A DNA stretch of 64,000 nucleotides, from assembly GCA_034359265.1 (NCBI GenBank), contig CP136890.1:65163501-65227500 (forward strand), given 5' to 3'. Shown here piece after piece: positions 45,744 through 58,863 of the stretch. Each line of letters opens with the position of its first letter. Position 1 is the stretch's first letter. A program made the position numbers and the translations under genes. The notes beneath the pieces are model-generated. The model did not search any database, was not told where the DNA came from, and was given only the letters and a program-made list of their open reading frames with translations. The stretch comes from Canna indica (lineage: Eukaryota; Streptophyta; Magnoliopsida; Zingiberales; Cannaceae).

Positions 45744-47905
45744 TGCTTGAGAGATCGGATAAGTTGAACCACAGATTTTATACTTTATGTGCTTGACTTG
45801 ATAAGTTGCATTGCTTGGGTGTGCTTGTGTTTTGATGCTTGTGTGGAGCATGGGTTATTTTAAGCTAAGGCAGGTTAGCGGCTTTGGATTCGGGCTCGAG
45901 GAGGATGCGGGTTGCTAGAGGTTAAGGGCTTGGGGAAGGATTTATAACACCCCCCCCCCCCCCCCCTTCCTTGGCATGTGGCTCCCTATTGGAGCCGCAC
46001 AAGCCGTTTGGAGAGAGGAGCAGTCGAGCCGCCCCTCTCCCCTCCCTTGGAGCCGTCGAGCCCCCCTTCCTCTTCCCCCCTCTTCTTCCCCTTTCCTTGG
46101 AGGTCAAGCCGTCGGCTTGGTTGAAGCCGACGCCTCCTTGAAGCCTTGGAGCCGCCGCCCCCTTTTCTTGAGGAGCCGAGCCACCGCCACCCTTAGAGGC
46201 CGGATTCAGAGGCCGCCGTTTGGAAGTTCTTTTCTATTTCGTCTTCCGAATCAAGTGAGTGGTTTTACCCCTCCTTTTCTTGAGATTTGTCTCAATGTTT
46301 TAATTATGTTGTTATAGTAATTAAGGTTTTAATTTCTGTAAATTTCGAACTAATTACCTTGATATGCTGAATGGTCGATTTAGGGCTAATATTGAAATCA
46401 TTGTTGTGGTGTGTATAGTTTACTGAATATAGTCATGTAACCTATTATTTTGACCAGAAAACATAGTTTGGATTCATAGGTCATACTTTGGGAGTCAGAT
46501 TCGACTTGGGTGCACCAGTTTTGGGCTCAACGTTAAACTGTAAATAAAACCCTAAAACAAAACCCTAATTTTGGCAAATAGAAATTTTAATTGTATAATT
46601 AAAAGTCAACGGGCAGCATAATCTACTAAGAGCCAACGAACTTAAATTATATGCATGAAATAAAACCTCATGGGTTTACGATATTACAGGTCTAGGAGTT
46701 GGTATCGGGCATTGAGTGTTACAACATTTCCCAATAAAAACACCCCTAAGACACCGTATGAGGCATTTGACTTAGGTCTTGTTAGCATCATATCTTTATG
46801 AATGGTGGAGAGGTTCGGATAGGAGCCGGATTGCGGGCTTGGCCCGGAAGGTTGGATGGTTAATTCCCAACCTGTGTTAAGAAATAAGTTCTGATGGGCG
46901 AATTCCGATTGTTCCTGCGTTTTTTGTGGAACAAGTTCAAATGGGCAAATTCTGATTGTTCCCAAGTTTCTATACTTTAAGGAATAAGTTCGAATGGGCG
47001 AATCTCGATTATTCCTGCGCTATCTTTAAGGAACAAGTTCGGATGGGTGAATCCCGATTGTTCCTGCGTTTCTCGTGGAACAAGTTCGGACGGGCAAATT
47101 CCGATTGTTCCCGAGTTCCTTTATTTAAGGAATAAGTTCGGATGGGCGAATCCTAATTATTCATGTGCTTTTTCTATGAGTTCTATTATAGGATAAGCTC
47201 GAATGGGCCAATCCCGATTATCCTCATAATCCTTGAGTGTGATGTGTGCCTTAGGGCACGGGTAGGCTGAGGCCTGTTGTATTTCACTGCTTAGTGAAAT
47301 GGTTTTGCCTTTCGGCATGTGATGGTCAGTTGGCCTGTTAGCTCGTTTACCACTTGATGGTTTAACCCTGTTTGATTTAGGGGCATTTAATTCTTTCTTT
47401 CTGTGATTGCTTTTATGGTGGGGGTTGGTAGAACCACTTACTGAGTTCTTTGAACGGTGCGTTGTCATTTTTTTGTTTTTGCAAAGCCACTCACGGTGGG
47501 GGTTGGTAGAACCACTCACGGAGTACTTGGCACGGCTAGACGGCAGAGGAGCCACATTGATCTCATAGCAGTCCTAGTTAGGGGTCGTAATCGAGTCTTT
47601 GGTAGTTTGTCATGCACTTGTATTTTGGTATTTTTGAGTTGTAGTCCCTTGGGGACATTCATGTCTTTCATTTCAGATTTCACTTGTAAATGAATCATTG
47701 AACTTTGATTTATTATTTCTGCACTTTACTATTTTGCTAAACTTGCTTCTAACGAAACCTAATTTGGTTTTTCAATTAACATAAAACTCATTACATTCTT
47801 TCTGTTATGTTTTATTATCATGAGTTGGCATGTTCATGGGTTAGGCTGCGGGATATCGGCATGTATACCCTGGCCGGTCACGTGACCCTGAGTTGGGGCG
47901 TGACA
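45744..47905 (+). repeat. 5' LTR of the chromovirus, start deleted
   Basis: It aligns with 52990-55639 and ends TTGGGGCGTGACA. It has a C17 run at 45950-45966, a TATA-like tttataacac just before it, and seven tandem hairpin-like units at about 46883-47225. Compared with the 3' LTR it lacks part of the region around 53520-53990. Confidence 0.85.
46883..47225 (+). repeat. Seven tandem hairpin-like units of about 50 bp in the 5' LTR
   Basis: Each unit reads ggaa(c/t)aagttcggatgggc, then gaatcccgatt(g/a)ttcc. The outer arms ggaacaa/ttgttcc and inner tcgg/ccga are self-complementary, so every unit could fold. Arm substitutions such as ggaataa/ttattcc change both sides together. The 3' LTR has the same seven units at about 54624-54975. 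Confidence 0.8.
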
Positions 47906-48123
47906 ATGTCATATCAGAGCCCTGTTCGGTCTGACTACGACCTAGAGTTTGTTTTTCGTATAGAGCATTGCTGGCGTGCCGGTATGGTAGGATTGCGTTA
48001 TGAGATCAATCGGCTAAGTCTGCACCTTAGCGCGACTTATGGTTAAGTTTGCACACACAAAAAAGAGTTTAGGGTGAATTAAATTATCTAATTATGATGT
48101 TTTCTTTCTGGTGATTCCATATT

Positions 48124-49348
48124 AATGGAGGCCTTTAATATCGCATGGAGCGGTAGTGGTAGCAACTCCACAGAGCGTCGAGGTGGAGGCCGAGGTCGGG
48201 GCTGGGTCGTGGGAGACCACCGTAGGCCCGGGAGGAGGTGGGACAGGATCCCATGGTTGTGCAATTGTAGGCCCGAGTGGCTGCGCTGATTGAGGCACTC
48301 CGCAGGGAGCAAGAACTGAGGTAGCAGCCACAACCGGTGTCGACAGTACCCGCAGTACCGGAGGTGGTCCAGCCAGTGGCACCAGTGGTCAGAGTTCCCA
48401 TAGCACCTTCGTATGCATATTGCTATGGGATTTTGTCGCATTCAGGCCACCAGAGTATACAGGAACAGATCAGCGGGTGGAGGTCACCAGTTCCCTAGGA
48501 GATTGCTATGAGCTGTGCAAGAAGCTCAGTTGTTCTTCTGAGATGATCGCTCGACTGATCGTGTTACAGCTGAGAGGACCAGTTAAGGATTGGCTTTACA
48601 CTTGGAGAGACCGCAGAGCAACAGATGCACCACCCCTACATGGGAGGAGTTCAGAGCTGCTATGGTGGAGAAGTACCTGTCGTTGAGCGTCCGGCACAAG
48701 CGGGCAAAAGAATTCGAGTTAGTGCGTCAGACAGGCAGTATGTTAGTGATGGACTATGAGATGGAGTTCACCCGACTCTCGAAGTACCATTCCATCTTGA
48801 TAGCCACAGAGATCACCAGGATCAAGAGGTTTGTCGAGGGGTTGAGGCCGCAGATCGCCAAACTTATCCATTACATTGTGGACACTTCTTTTGCTCGAGT
48901 TGTAGATGAGGCGATTCGAAAGGAGGTATTGGTACCGACAGGCAGGCATGATGGACCCCAGAAGAAAAAATTTCGGCCCTAGCACTCGGGGGGTCGGCCA
49001 GCTCACTCTGAGGGTACTCACAGGACAGCGGATCCACAGTAAGGCGAAAGTCATAACAGTTCCAGAGGCCACATGGGCTTGATCAGGACCACGGGCGTCA
49101 TCATGAGGCTCGTAGCGGAGGCCTGGGCCACAGCCTTGTAACCGATGTCACAGGAAGCATTGGGAGCTTGCTGGGGACGTTCAAAGGTATGTTTTAGCTA
49201 TGGGCAAACTGCGCACTACAAAAAGGATTGTCCTGGCAAGGGCAGTCAGCAGCCTGATCAGACCAGAGGAAAGGCACCGATGTCAGTAGGTTACATGGCT
49301 CAGAGGGGTCAGACTCAGGGAGGAGGCCAGCGAGCTGATGGTTCATAG
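48124..49348 (+). pseudogene. Chromovirus gag, degenerate
   Basis: An ATG at 48124 opens MEAFNIAWSGSG, and the frame soon breaks. The Retrotrans_gag domain covers about 48440-48960: FRPPEYTGTDQR, LQLRGPVKDWLYTW, then after a frameshift near 48620 WEEFRAAMVEKYL, KRAKEFELVRQ, MEFTRLSKY and RFVEGLRPQI. The zinc knuckle near 49180 reads CFSYGQTAHYKKDC, with the second Cys replaced by Tyr and a Gly by Ala. The protein would have packaged the element's RNA in a cytoplasmic particle. Confidence 0.8.
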
Positions 49349-49359
49349 AGGCCCGCTAC

Positions 49360-52300
49360 ACGGGTGTTTGCTTTGAACCAAGAGGGCGCTAAAGCATCCA
49401 GGGCAGTAGTGCCAGGTAACCTTGTTGTTGGTTTTGCTATTGCTTATATTTTGTTTGATCCAAGTGCTACGCATTCTTTTGTATCTACGTTGTTTGCTGC
49501 TAATTAAGTTGTTAGGGAAACCCTCTGTACTTGATTTGCCTCTTGTGGTGTCTACGCCTACGGGCGATTCTGTGCTGGCATAGACTGTCTTTCGGGGCTA
49601 CGAGTTGGTCATCTATAGGCATGTGCTAATGGCCGAAATATTACTCCTGCCGATGCTGGAGCTTGATGTGATGTTGGGCATGTACTGGTTAGTGGACCAT
49701 TTCGCCTCAGTGGACTGCAGGGCCAAGACTGTGACCTTCAGTAAGCCCAGATTGCCCCAGTTTACCTTCTAGGGTGAGGGGAGGGGGGATTCGTTGGTGA
49801 CAATTTCAGTTGTCAAGGCTCGAAAGCTACTTCTAGGCAGTTGCGAATCCTTCTTGGCCTTTGTATCTGTGGCAAAGGGGAGCCGAGCCTTGGCTAAGGG
49901 CATTGAGGGAGCGCCAGTGGTTTGCGGGTTCTCTGATATGTTTCCAAAGGAGTTGTCAGGTTTGGCCCCAGAGAGGGAGATCGAATTCTATATTGATTTA
50001 CAGCATGGGGTGAAGCTGATCTCCATTCCGCCGTATCGGATGGCACCACTTGAATTGAGGGAGTTGAAGTCCCAGTTGCAGGAGCTACTTGAGTTGGGCT
50101 TCATTTGCCCAAGTGTTTCGCCTTGGGGTGCTCCAGTGCTCTTCGTGAAAAAGAAAGATGGGTCCATGTGGATGTGCATTGATTATCGGCAGCTTAACAA
50201 GGTAACAGTGAAGAATCGTTATCCACTGCCCAGGATCGATGATTTGTTTGATTAGCTTCAGGGGGCTCAATGGTTTTCAAAGATTGACCTGCGGTCAGGG
50301 TACCATCAATAGAGAATCTGGGATAGTGACATTTCGAAGACGGCTTTCAAGTTGAGGTATGGTCACTATGAGTTCCCGATTATGTCATTCGGGCTGACTA
50401 ATGCACTTGCAGTATTTATGGATCTAATGAACAGAGTGTTCAGGAAATACTTGGATAAATTTGTGATAGTATTTATTGATGACATCTTGATATATTCCAG
50501 GAGCAGGGAGGAGCAAGCTGAGCACTTAAGGGTAATGCTGGAGACTCTCAGGGAGCGCAAATTATATGCCAAATTCTCCAAGTGCAAGTTCTGGCTGGAG
50601 AGTGTAGGGTTCCTTGGCCATGTGGTGTCCAGGGAATGGGTAAAAGTGGACCCCGCAAAGATAGAAGCAGTTCAGAATTAGAAGAGGCCGACTAATGTCA
50701 CGAAGATTCACAGCTTCCTGAGGTTGGTAGGCTATTACAGGAAATTTGTAGAGAATTTCTCCAGGATTACAGCGCCATTGACCCGCCTGACTCGGAAGAA
50801 GGTCGAATTCGACTGGGATAGTAAGTGCGAGGAGAGCTTCAGAAGCTCAAGGACCGTTTGACGTCGGCACCAGTTCTAGTAGTACCCTCGGGCTCGGGAG
50901 GGTTTGTTGTTTATTTTGATGCCTCCTGAGTCGGCTTGGGTTATATGTTAATGCAGAATGGCAAGGTGATAGCTTATGTCTCCCAGCAGTTGAAGGTCCA
51001 CGAGAAGAATTACCCGACTCATGATCTTGAGCTAGAAGTGGTGGTGTTCGCATTGAAGTTGTGGCGTCACTACCTTTATGGCGAGGATTGTGAGATATAC
51101 ACTGATCATAAGAGCCTCCAGTATTTGCTCACCCAGAAGGAGTTGAACCTGAGGCAGAGAAGATGGTTTGAACTCTTGAAGGACTATGACTACTCGATCA
51201 TGTACCATCTGGGGAAGGCTAATGTGGTGGCAGATGCTTTGAGCAGAAAGTCTATGGGCAGTCTAGCGCTTTGGCAGTCAAGAGGAGGCCATTGGCTCAG
51301 GATTTGGCCATGTGTTTGGACGACGGAACAGTCTTATCAGTATCATCTTCTGGTACGTTGATGGCTCACCTGAGGGTACAGTCCATGTTGGTAGACATGC
51401 TGCGGGCAGCGCAGGAAGAAGATGCTTTTTGTGCACTCACTAAGGATCTAGCCAAGAGAGGCGATGCCGATAATGGTTTTGGTATTTACTCGGAGGGCGT
51501 TCTGAAGTTTAAGAACATGATAGTGGTGTCAGATATGGCTGAGGTTCGCATGCAAGTGCTAGAGATGGCTCATCGATCTACATACACCATGCATCTAGGA
51601 GCCACGAACATGTACTGTGATCTAAGGCAGAATTATTGGTGGAAAGGCATGAAGAGAGAGGTGGCCGAGTGCGTGTCTAAGTGCCTGGTGTGTCAACAGG
51701 TTAAGGCCAAATATTTAAAGCCGGTAAGATTGCTCCAGAACTTAGAAGTACTAGAGTGGAAATGGGAAAAGATAACCATGGATTTTGTGACAGGGTTGCC
51801 AAAGTCTGGGAAGGGCAATGATTCTATCTGGGTGGCGGTGGATCACCTAACCAAGACATATACTAGTCAGGACAACCTTTTCAGCCGAGCAGTATGCGAG
51901 GTTGTTTTTGGATTTGATCGTCGCATATCATGGTGTTCTTGTTATGATCATCTTAGATCGGGGTACTTAGTTCTCATCTCGATTCTGGCAGTCTTTCCCG
52001 GAGGCGTTGGGCACTCAGGTTCGGTTCAGCACTGTATTTCACCCAAAGACAGATGGTCAGTCAGAGCGGACCATCCAAACATTAGAGGACATGCTGAGAG
52101 CATGTGTCCTAGTTTTGGAGGGCAATTGGGAGAGTCATTTACCCCTGATTGAGTTTGCCTACAATAATAGTTATCATAGTAGTATCGGGATGACCCCTTT
52201 TGTGGCATTGTATGAGCGGCGATGCAGATCGCCTGTAGGCTGGTTTGAGGCAAGGGATTCCCTTATGATGGGACCCGACCTGATTGAGGAGGCAGAAGAA

Positions 52301-52825
52301 AAGGTGAACCTAATTAGGGAGAGGTTGTTGGCAGCACAGAGTCGCTAGAAGATGTATGCTGATGGAAAGGCCAGGGAGGTAGAGTTTGCTGAGGGGGACA
52401 TGGTGTTCCTCAAGGTATCCCCTATGAAAGGGGTGGTGAGATTTGGCAAGATAGGGAAGCTAAGCTCTAGGTTCATCGGGTTGTTCCCTATTCTCAGGCA
52501 CAGGGGAGCTGTGGCATATGAGTTGGCTTTACCTCCCAATATGGACCGGGTGCATCCGGTGTTCCATGTATCTATGCTGAAGAAGTATGTTCGGGATGAG
52601 TCCCATGTGATTGAGCCTACCGCAGTGGAGGTGGATTTAGCAGTCTTCTATGAGGAGCGACATGTTGAGGTGCTAGACCATCAGATCTGAAAATTAAAGT
52701 CCAAGGAGATTCTCTTGGTTAAGGTCAGGTGGGAGCACCATTCCGAGCAGGAGGCCACTTGGGAGGTGGAGCAGGATATGAGGGAGCGATATCCTTCATT
52801 GTTTGATGATCTGGTGAGTCCTTAA
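49360..52825 (+). pseudogene. Chromovirus pol: protease, RT, RNase H, integrase, chromodomain
   Basis: Protease remnant LFDPSATHSFVS near 49450 (Ser/Gly of D-S/T-G lost), stop at about 49504. The RT fingers run to 50255 ([44 protein letters not shown]) with a stop after DDLFD, then from 50352 the palm with [11 protein letters not shown] and FLGHVVS. RNase H covers 50930-51250 ([36 protein letters not shown]). The integrase zinc-binding region has CVSKCLVCQQVKAKY near 51680 and the core has ITMDFVTGLPKSGKG. A disrupted middle follows, then HPKTDGQSERTIQTLEDMLRAC and EFAYNNSYHSS. From about 52560 come HPVFHVSMLKKYV and a chromodomain-like end with KVRWEHHSEQEATWEVEQDMRERYP split into short pieces here by frame and stop changes. 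At least five stops or frameshifts. Confidence 0.88.
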
Positions 52826-52873
52826 GCTTCTTTTTTCAAATTCGAGGACGAATTTTCTTTAAGAAGGGAGGAT

Positions 52874-55639
52874 TGTAATATCCTAGATATTATTATTTAA
52901 TTCCATTATTGTTTGTAATTGTCAGCCGAGTAGGCTGGTTCGAGGTCGAGCCGAGTCGACTCATGGTCCGGTGCGAGCTTGAGAGCTCGGGTAAGTTGAA
53001 CCATAGATTTTATACTTAATGTGCTTGGATAAGTTGCATTGCTTGGATGTGCTTGTGTTTTGATGCTTGTGTGGAGCATGGGTTATTTTAAGCTACGGCG
53101 GGTTAGCGGGTTTGGATTCGGGCTCGAGACGGATGCGGGTTGCTAGGGTTTAAGGGCTTAGGGAGGGATTTATAACCCCCCCCCCTTTGGCATGCGGCCC
53201 CCTATTGGAGCCGCACAAGCCGTTTGGAGAGAGGAGTAGCCGAGCCACCCCTCTCCCCTCCCTTGGAGCCGCCGCCCTCAAGCAGCCAGCCGACGAGCCC
53301 GTCTTCCTCTTCCTCCCTCTTCTTCCCCTTTCCTTGGAGGCCAAGCTGTCAGCTTGGTTGAAGCCGCCGCCTCCTTGAAGCCTTGGAGTCGCCACCCCCT
53401 TTTCTTGAGGAGTTGGGCCGCCGCCATCCTTTGAGGCCGGTTTCGGAGGCCACCGCTTGGAAGTTCTTTTTTATTTTGCCTTCCTAATCAAGTGAGTGGT
53501 TTTACCCCTCCTTTTCTTGAGATTTTTCTCGGGTTCTTGAGCCGATTTGGGCGTTGTGTCATTCTTGTTGTTTTTTGTCGAATCTTGAGTTTTGATCGCC
53601 GAATTCTTATGCCGATTTGTGTGAGGGGGGGCTGAGATTCCCCTTTGTGGCTTGACAACCCTAGGACTACCCTAGGGGTGCTCGGCCAAGGTGGAAACAA
53701 TGGTGCCCTCAAGGTGTTTGATGAAATGCCTAAGTGAAAATTCTTATTTGTTTTGGGGATCTATGTCTTGGATTGCTTATCTTATTAGATTCCTATGATG
53801 TTGATGTATGTCTTGTAATTAAATATGTGATTTAGTGTATTAATCATGCTTTACATAGAGAAGGATTTGATCTTGATGTCATGTGTGTTCTTGATTTGGG
53901 TTCTTGATCATGAAGCTTGAATCTTGTTTTAAAGAGGATGTTGATGATTATTAATCTTGTTTAACAAACATGATTTTATCCTTGTGAGATTTGTCTCAAT
54001 CTTATAGTTCTGTTGTTATAGTAATTAAGCTTTTAATTTTTGTAAATTTTGGATTAATTATCTTGATATGCTGAAAACTCAATTTTGCTGAAAACTTCAT
54101 GCTGAATGGTTGATTTATGGTTGATTTATGGCTGATTTTGAAATCCTTGTTGTGATGTGTATAGTTTACTGAATATAGTCATGTAACCTATCATTTTGAC
54201 CAGAAAATATTGTTTGGATCCAAAGGTCACACTTTTGGAGTCAGATTCGACTTGGGTACACCATTTTTGGGCTCAACGGTAAACTGAAAACAAAATCCTA
54301 AAACAAAACCTTAATTTTGGCAAATGGAAATTTTAATTGTATAATTAAAATTCAAGAGGCTGCATAATCTTCTAAGAGCCAACAAACTTATATTATATGC
54401 ATGAAATAAAACCTCATGGGTTTACGATATTACGGGTCTAGGAGTTGGGATCGAGAATTGAGTGTTGCAGCGTTTCCCAATAAAGACACTCCTAAGACAC
54501 CGTATGAGACACTTGACTTAGGTCTCGTTAGCATCATATCTTTATGAATGGCGGAGAGGCTTGGATAGGAGCCGGATTGCGGGCTTGGCCCGGATGGTTG
54601 GATGGTTAATTTCCAACCGATGTTAAGGAACAAGTTCAGATGGGCGAATCCTAATTGTTCCTGCGTTTCTTGTGGAACAAGTTCAAATGGGCAAAATCTG
54701 ATTGTTCCCAAGTTTCTATACTTTAAGGAATAAATTCGGATGGGCGAATTCCAATTATTCCTGCGCTATTTTTAAGGATCAAATTCGAATGGGCGAATCT
54801 CGATTGTTCCTACGTTTCTCGTGGAACAAGTTCGGACGGGCAAATCCCGATTATTCTCGAGTTGCTTTATTTAAGGAATAAGTTCGGATGGACGAATCTC
54901 AATTATTCTTGTGCTTTATCTATGGGTTCTATTATAGGATAAGCTCGGATGGGTCAATCCCGATTATCCTCACAATCCTTGAGTGTGATGTGTGCCTTAG
55001 GGCACGGGTCGGCTGAGGCCTGGGTATTTCACTGCTTAGTGAAATGATTTTGCCTTTCGGCATGTGATGGCCAGTTGGCTTGTTAGCTCGTTTACCACTT
55101 GATGGTTTAACCCTGTTTGATTTAGGGGCATTTAATTCTTTCATTCTGTGGTTGATTTTTACGGTGGGGGTTGGTAGAACCGCTCACTGAGTTCTTTGAA
55201 CGGTGCGTTGTTATTTTTTTTCTTTTTGCAGAGCCTGACCGGTGAGGTGGGCTGGAGTGCTTGGCGCAGTTGGACGGCAGAGGAGCCACATTGATCTCAT
55301 AGCAGTCCTAGTTATGGGTCATAGTCGAGTCTTTGGTAGTTTGTCATGCATTTGTATTTTAGTATTTTTGAGTTGTAGTCCCTTGGGGACATTCATGTCT
55401 TTCGTTTCAGATTTCACTTGTAAATGAACCATTGAACTTTGATTTATTATTTCTGCACTTTACTATTTTGCTAAACTTGCTTCTAACGAAATCTTATTTG
55501 GTTTCTCAATTAACATAAAACTCGTTACATTCTTTCTGCTATATTTTATTATCATGAGTTGGTATGTGCATGGGTTAGGTTGCGGGGTATTGGCACGTAT
55601 ACCCTGGTCGATCACATGACCCTGAGTTGGGGCGTGATA
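52874..55639 (+). repeat. 3' LTR of the chromovirus
   Basis: 2766 bases, opening TGTAATATCCTAG and ending GGGGCGTGATA, where the expected terminal CA is changed to TA. It contains a C-run near 53169, a T/A-rich region, and the seven hairpin-like units at about 54624-54975. Short open frames on either strand here are not genes. Confidence 0.87.
54624..54975 (+). repeat. Seven tandem hairpin-like units in the 3' LTR
   Basis: Same units and order as in the 5' LTR at 46883-47225: five with ggaa or ggat starts, one with gtggaacaagttcggacggg, and a final aggataagctcggatgggt. Unit number is equal in both LTRs. Confidence 0.8.
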
Positions 55640-58600
55640 GTTGCCAAAGACTAGACCAGGAAATGGTATTACTACAATCCTACTGGTTACGACTTTTAAG
55701 GAAAAAATAGGCACTACTTGTAGCAATAGACCCATTAATCTCAATATCCCATACCCAGGCATCATCATAGGGTGGAAGGGGCAACCGAATTAACTTAATA
55801 GATTCTCACAGAGAAGCATGAAAATAAATCAAACCACAAGCATCATTCTATTTATTATCTAAAATCAAACAGTCAACAAAAAGATTTGATAAGTGAAAGT
55901 CCATATTAATAAAAGTAGGCTTAAGACCTTAAGATAAATCATTACACCAAAAATCATTCAATAAACTAGTATCAGAACCAATATGAATAATTCTTTTAAA
56001 ATCAAACCTAAGGTGCTTAAAAGCATAAACAAAAAGCCTGCAAGCTTCAGCACAATGATTAAGAACAGAGACACAAGATCGAGAAAGCAAGAGATACTTG
56101 CTCTTAACAAGCTTAACCTAAATTGTATCATCATTATTAAGATAAGAAGCAATCCTTTTTAATTGCAAAGATTTAATCTTATAATGCAAGTCTTGAACCC
56201 CTAAACCACCTAAATTTTTAGAGAGAGTAATGGCCTCCCAATTAATTAAGTGAAGACCTCTACCATCTTTGTTAGAGGACCAGATAAAATTCTTAACCAA
56301 AGAATTAATCTTTTCAATAGACTTTATAGTGATCTAGGAAACACCAAAATTATGTAAAGGAATTGCACTTAATACAGAATTAACAAGCACCATGCGGCCA
56401 GCCTAGGAAATGAATCTATTCTGCCAAGAACCAATTTTACTTTTAATGTTATCTAACACAAAGTCATGGGAGTGTAGAGGAGCTCTTCTAGAAGCAATCA
56501 CCAAGCCTAAGTATTTAAAAGGGAAATGACCACCCTTCATATTCAAAATAGAACAAACTTTATGCTTAATATTAGAGGAAGCATGCTTTGAAAAATAAAT
56601 TTCAAATTTAGCAATATTAACAGCTTGACTAGTCAATGATTTATAGCAAGCAAGAATATCTTTCATACATTTCAACCCCTTATCAGTGCATACATGAGAT
56701 AAGAAAGCTAAAAAGAATCTCTTATTTTGAAAGGAATAATTTTCTTTTTAGAGACAACATTATTAAGCAAGTTTGTTAAGGTCTGTGCAACCAGAATATA
56801 GAGGTAATGGGACAAAGGGTCCCCTTGCCTAACACCTTTACAAGAAGGAAAAAAAGAAAAAAAAAATGATCATTAACAAGACAAGCAAAGCTAGGAGAAG
56901 AGACACAAGCTTTAATCCAATCAATAAAATAGGAGGAAAATTAGTAAGCTCCATAACATGAAAAATAGCATTCCAATCAAGCTTATCAAAAGTTTTGTCT
57001 AAATCTAGCTTGACCAGAATATAAGTCCTAGAGCTCTTAGAAGCATAAATAGAGTGAGCAATCTCTTGAATAATCATGATATTGTCCGGAATATTTCTAC
57101 CCTTAAGGAATGTTGTTTGTTCAGGAGAAATCAAAAGAGGGAGCATAGCTTAAGCCTATTAGCTAAAAGCTTTACAAAAATTCTATAAGATAAGTTGCAA
57201 AAAGAAATAGACCTAAAATCTTTAACAGCCTTAGGGGATTTAACCTTAGGGATAAAGGTGAGGAGGGTTTGCTTCCAATCATGAGGAATAAAAGAGGAAG
57301 AATAGAAGTTATCAAGACAAGCTATAAAGTCACAAGAGATAGAAGACCAATAGTATTTATAAAACTTAGCAGTAAAACCATCCAAGCCATGACTCTTTCC
57401 ATTGGGAAGCTGCTTAACTACTTGCCAATTTTCATCAGATGTAAAAGGGTAAGTAAGAAAATTCCAATGAGAAGAAGATAACTTGGAAAAAGTAGGCCAA
57501 ATGCAAGAACTAAGAGTGGAAACAAGAGGAGCATACCAAGGAGGAGCAGACCAAAGATAAGTATAATGTATAACAAAAACAGAAAGAATTTCCTTTTCAT
57601 CATGAACAACTTGATCTAAATGATTAAAAGCATAAAGAATAAGATTAGATCTCCTTCTAGAATTAACCACCCTATGAAAAAAATTAGTGTTTTTATCTCC
57701 TTCATCTAAGTCATTTAACATTTGCCTTAGACCACCATTTTATGGAAATTTGCCTTTGAAGGGCAATAGCTTTATTATAAAGTGACCTAAGAGTTAACTC
57801 TTGAGAAGGAGAAAGAGAGTGAGTAGATTCAACCAGCTCTAAATGGGAGATTTGTGCTTGAGTAAAGGAAAGAGAATTTTCTAACCTACCAAGAATATTC
57901 ATATTCCATTCAGAAAGCCTAAATCTAGTTTGCTTTAACTTTAAGGAAAATTTAGTAAAAGGAGAAATAAACTGATCAAGATAATCTTCAGACCAAGTAT
58001 CATGCACAATATTGAAAGATTCAGAATACTCAGGCAAAAAAATTTAAAACTTAAAGTTTCTAGGTTTAATCTTAGAATCAATAACATTCAAATTGAGCAA
58101 AAGATGACAATGATCAGAACCAGTTCTATTAAGATGCAAAATAGAAGCTTTACCAAAAAAATGTAATCAAGCAGCATTAGCAAGAGCCCTATCCAATCTA
58201 ATCAGAATTCTATGAGCATGTTTTCTATTATTACACCAGGTATAAGAAGGACCAGAGAACTGAAGATCAACCAAGCCAGAATTATATACAAAATTCCTAA
58301 AATCATTAACAAATTTATTTACATAGAAAGGAAGACCACCAAACTTATCTGAAGCATCCAAAATTGTATTAAAATCACCCATAATGATCCATGAATAGCT
58401 AGAAAAATCAAAACTACTCAAAGAATCCCCAAGACAAGCTCTAATAGAAGGATCTATGCTAGCATATATATTAGAAAACAGGAAAGGCTCTAACTTATCC
58501 ATATGAATGCACATGCATAATTTGAGTATGGGTAGAAAGCACCTAACACTGGATACAGGAAGTATCCCAAGCAAAAATGAGGCCTCCAGAAGCTCCCGAA

Positions 58601-58793
58601 GAGGGAATAGAATGACCGGACCAATTCTGGCCCAAACGACTAAAAAAGACCTGAGCATCTTGCAAATTAAGATGAGACTCTTGAATAGATACAATAATAG
58701 GATAATACAGTTTAATTAAAGATAACAACCTCTCCCTAATGGAGCGTTTGAAGGCGCCCCTTACATTCCAACTAATAATCTTCATAAAAACAC
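55640..58793 (-). pseudogene. LINE 2 ORF2: endonuclease and reverse transcriptase, degenerate
   Basis: The endonuclease starts MKIISWNVRGAF near 58785, with IVSIQESHLN, GASGGLIFAWD and, after a frame change, IIMGDFNTILDASDKFGG, TWCNNRKHAHR and a late GSDHCHLL. A linker helix (SPSQELTLRSLYNKAIALQRQ, about 57780) precedes the RT. RT begins QLPNGKSHGLDGFTAKFY near 57400 and continues as VKLDLDKTFDKLDW near 57020. The YADD-type motif region at about 56840-56690 is badly damaged, so I do not see the catalytic box. GHFPFKYLGLVI and GSWQNRFIS lie at 56540-56410, then LHLINWEAITLSKNLGGLGVQDL at 56250-56190. It stops where the gypsy element begins, within the segment preceding zf-RVT. Many stops and frameshifts. 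Confidence 0.82.
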
Positions 58794-58863
58794 AGGAAAG
58801 TTTAAGAGGACTCCCTTGGATTAGGGTATGAAGCATCCATTGATGAGGAAGCATCCGACAGAA

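Larger units (their letters stand above)
45744..55639 (+). mobile_element. Ty3/gypsy chromovirus (Tekay/Del-like), 5' LTR truncated, all genes broken
   Basis: 5' LTR 45744-47905, primer site with tatcagagccctg at about 47911-47924, gag, protease, RT, RNase H, integrase and a chromodomain-like tail, purine tract aagaagggaggat (52861-52873), 3' LTR 52874-55639. Order and the C-terminal chromodomain identify a chromovirus; the long LTRs (2.77 kb) fit Tekay/Del. The first 118 or so bases of the 5' LTR are absent and similarity begins at gcttgagag, so a deletion removed the junction with LINE 2. Without the left duplication the insertion site can only be read from the right side (gttgc). Confidence 0.88.

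Noticed and set aside
48088..48441. Pro/Arg-rich minus-strand frames opposite the chromovirus gag
   Set aside because: Shadow of the gag start region, which is GC-rich and degenerate.
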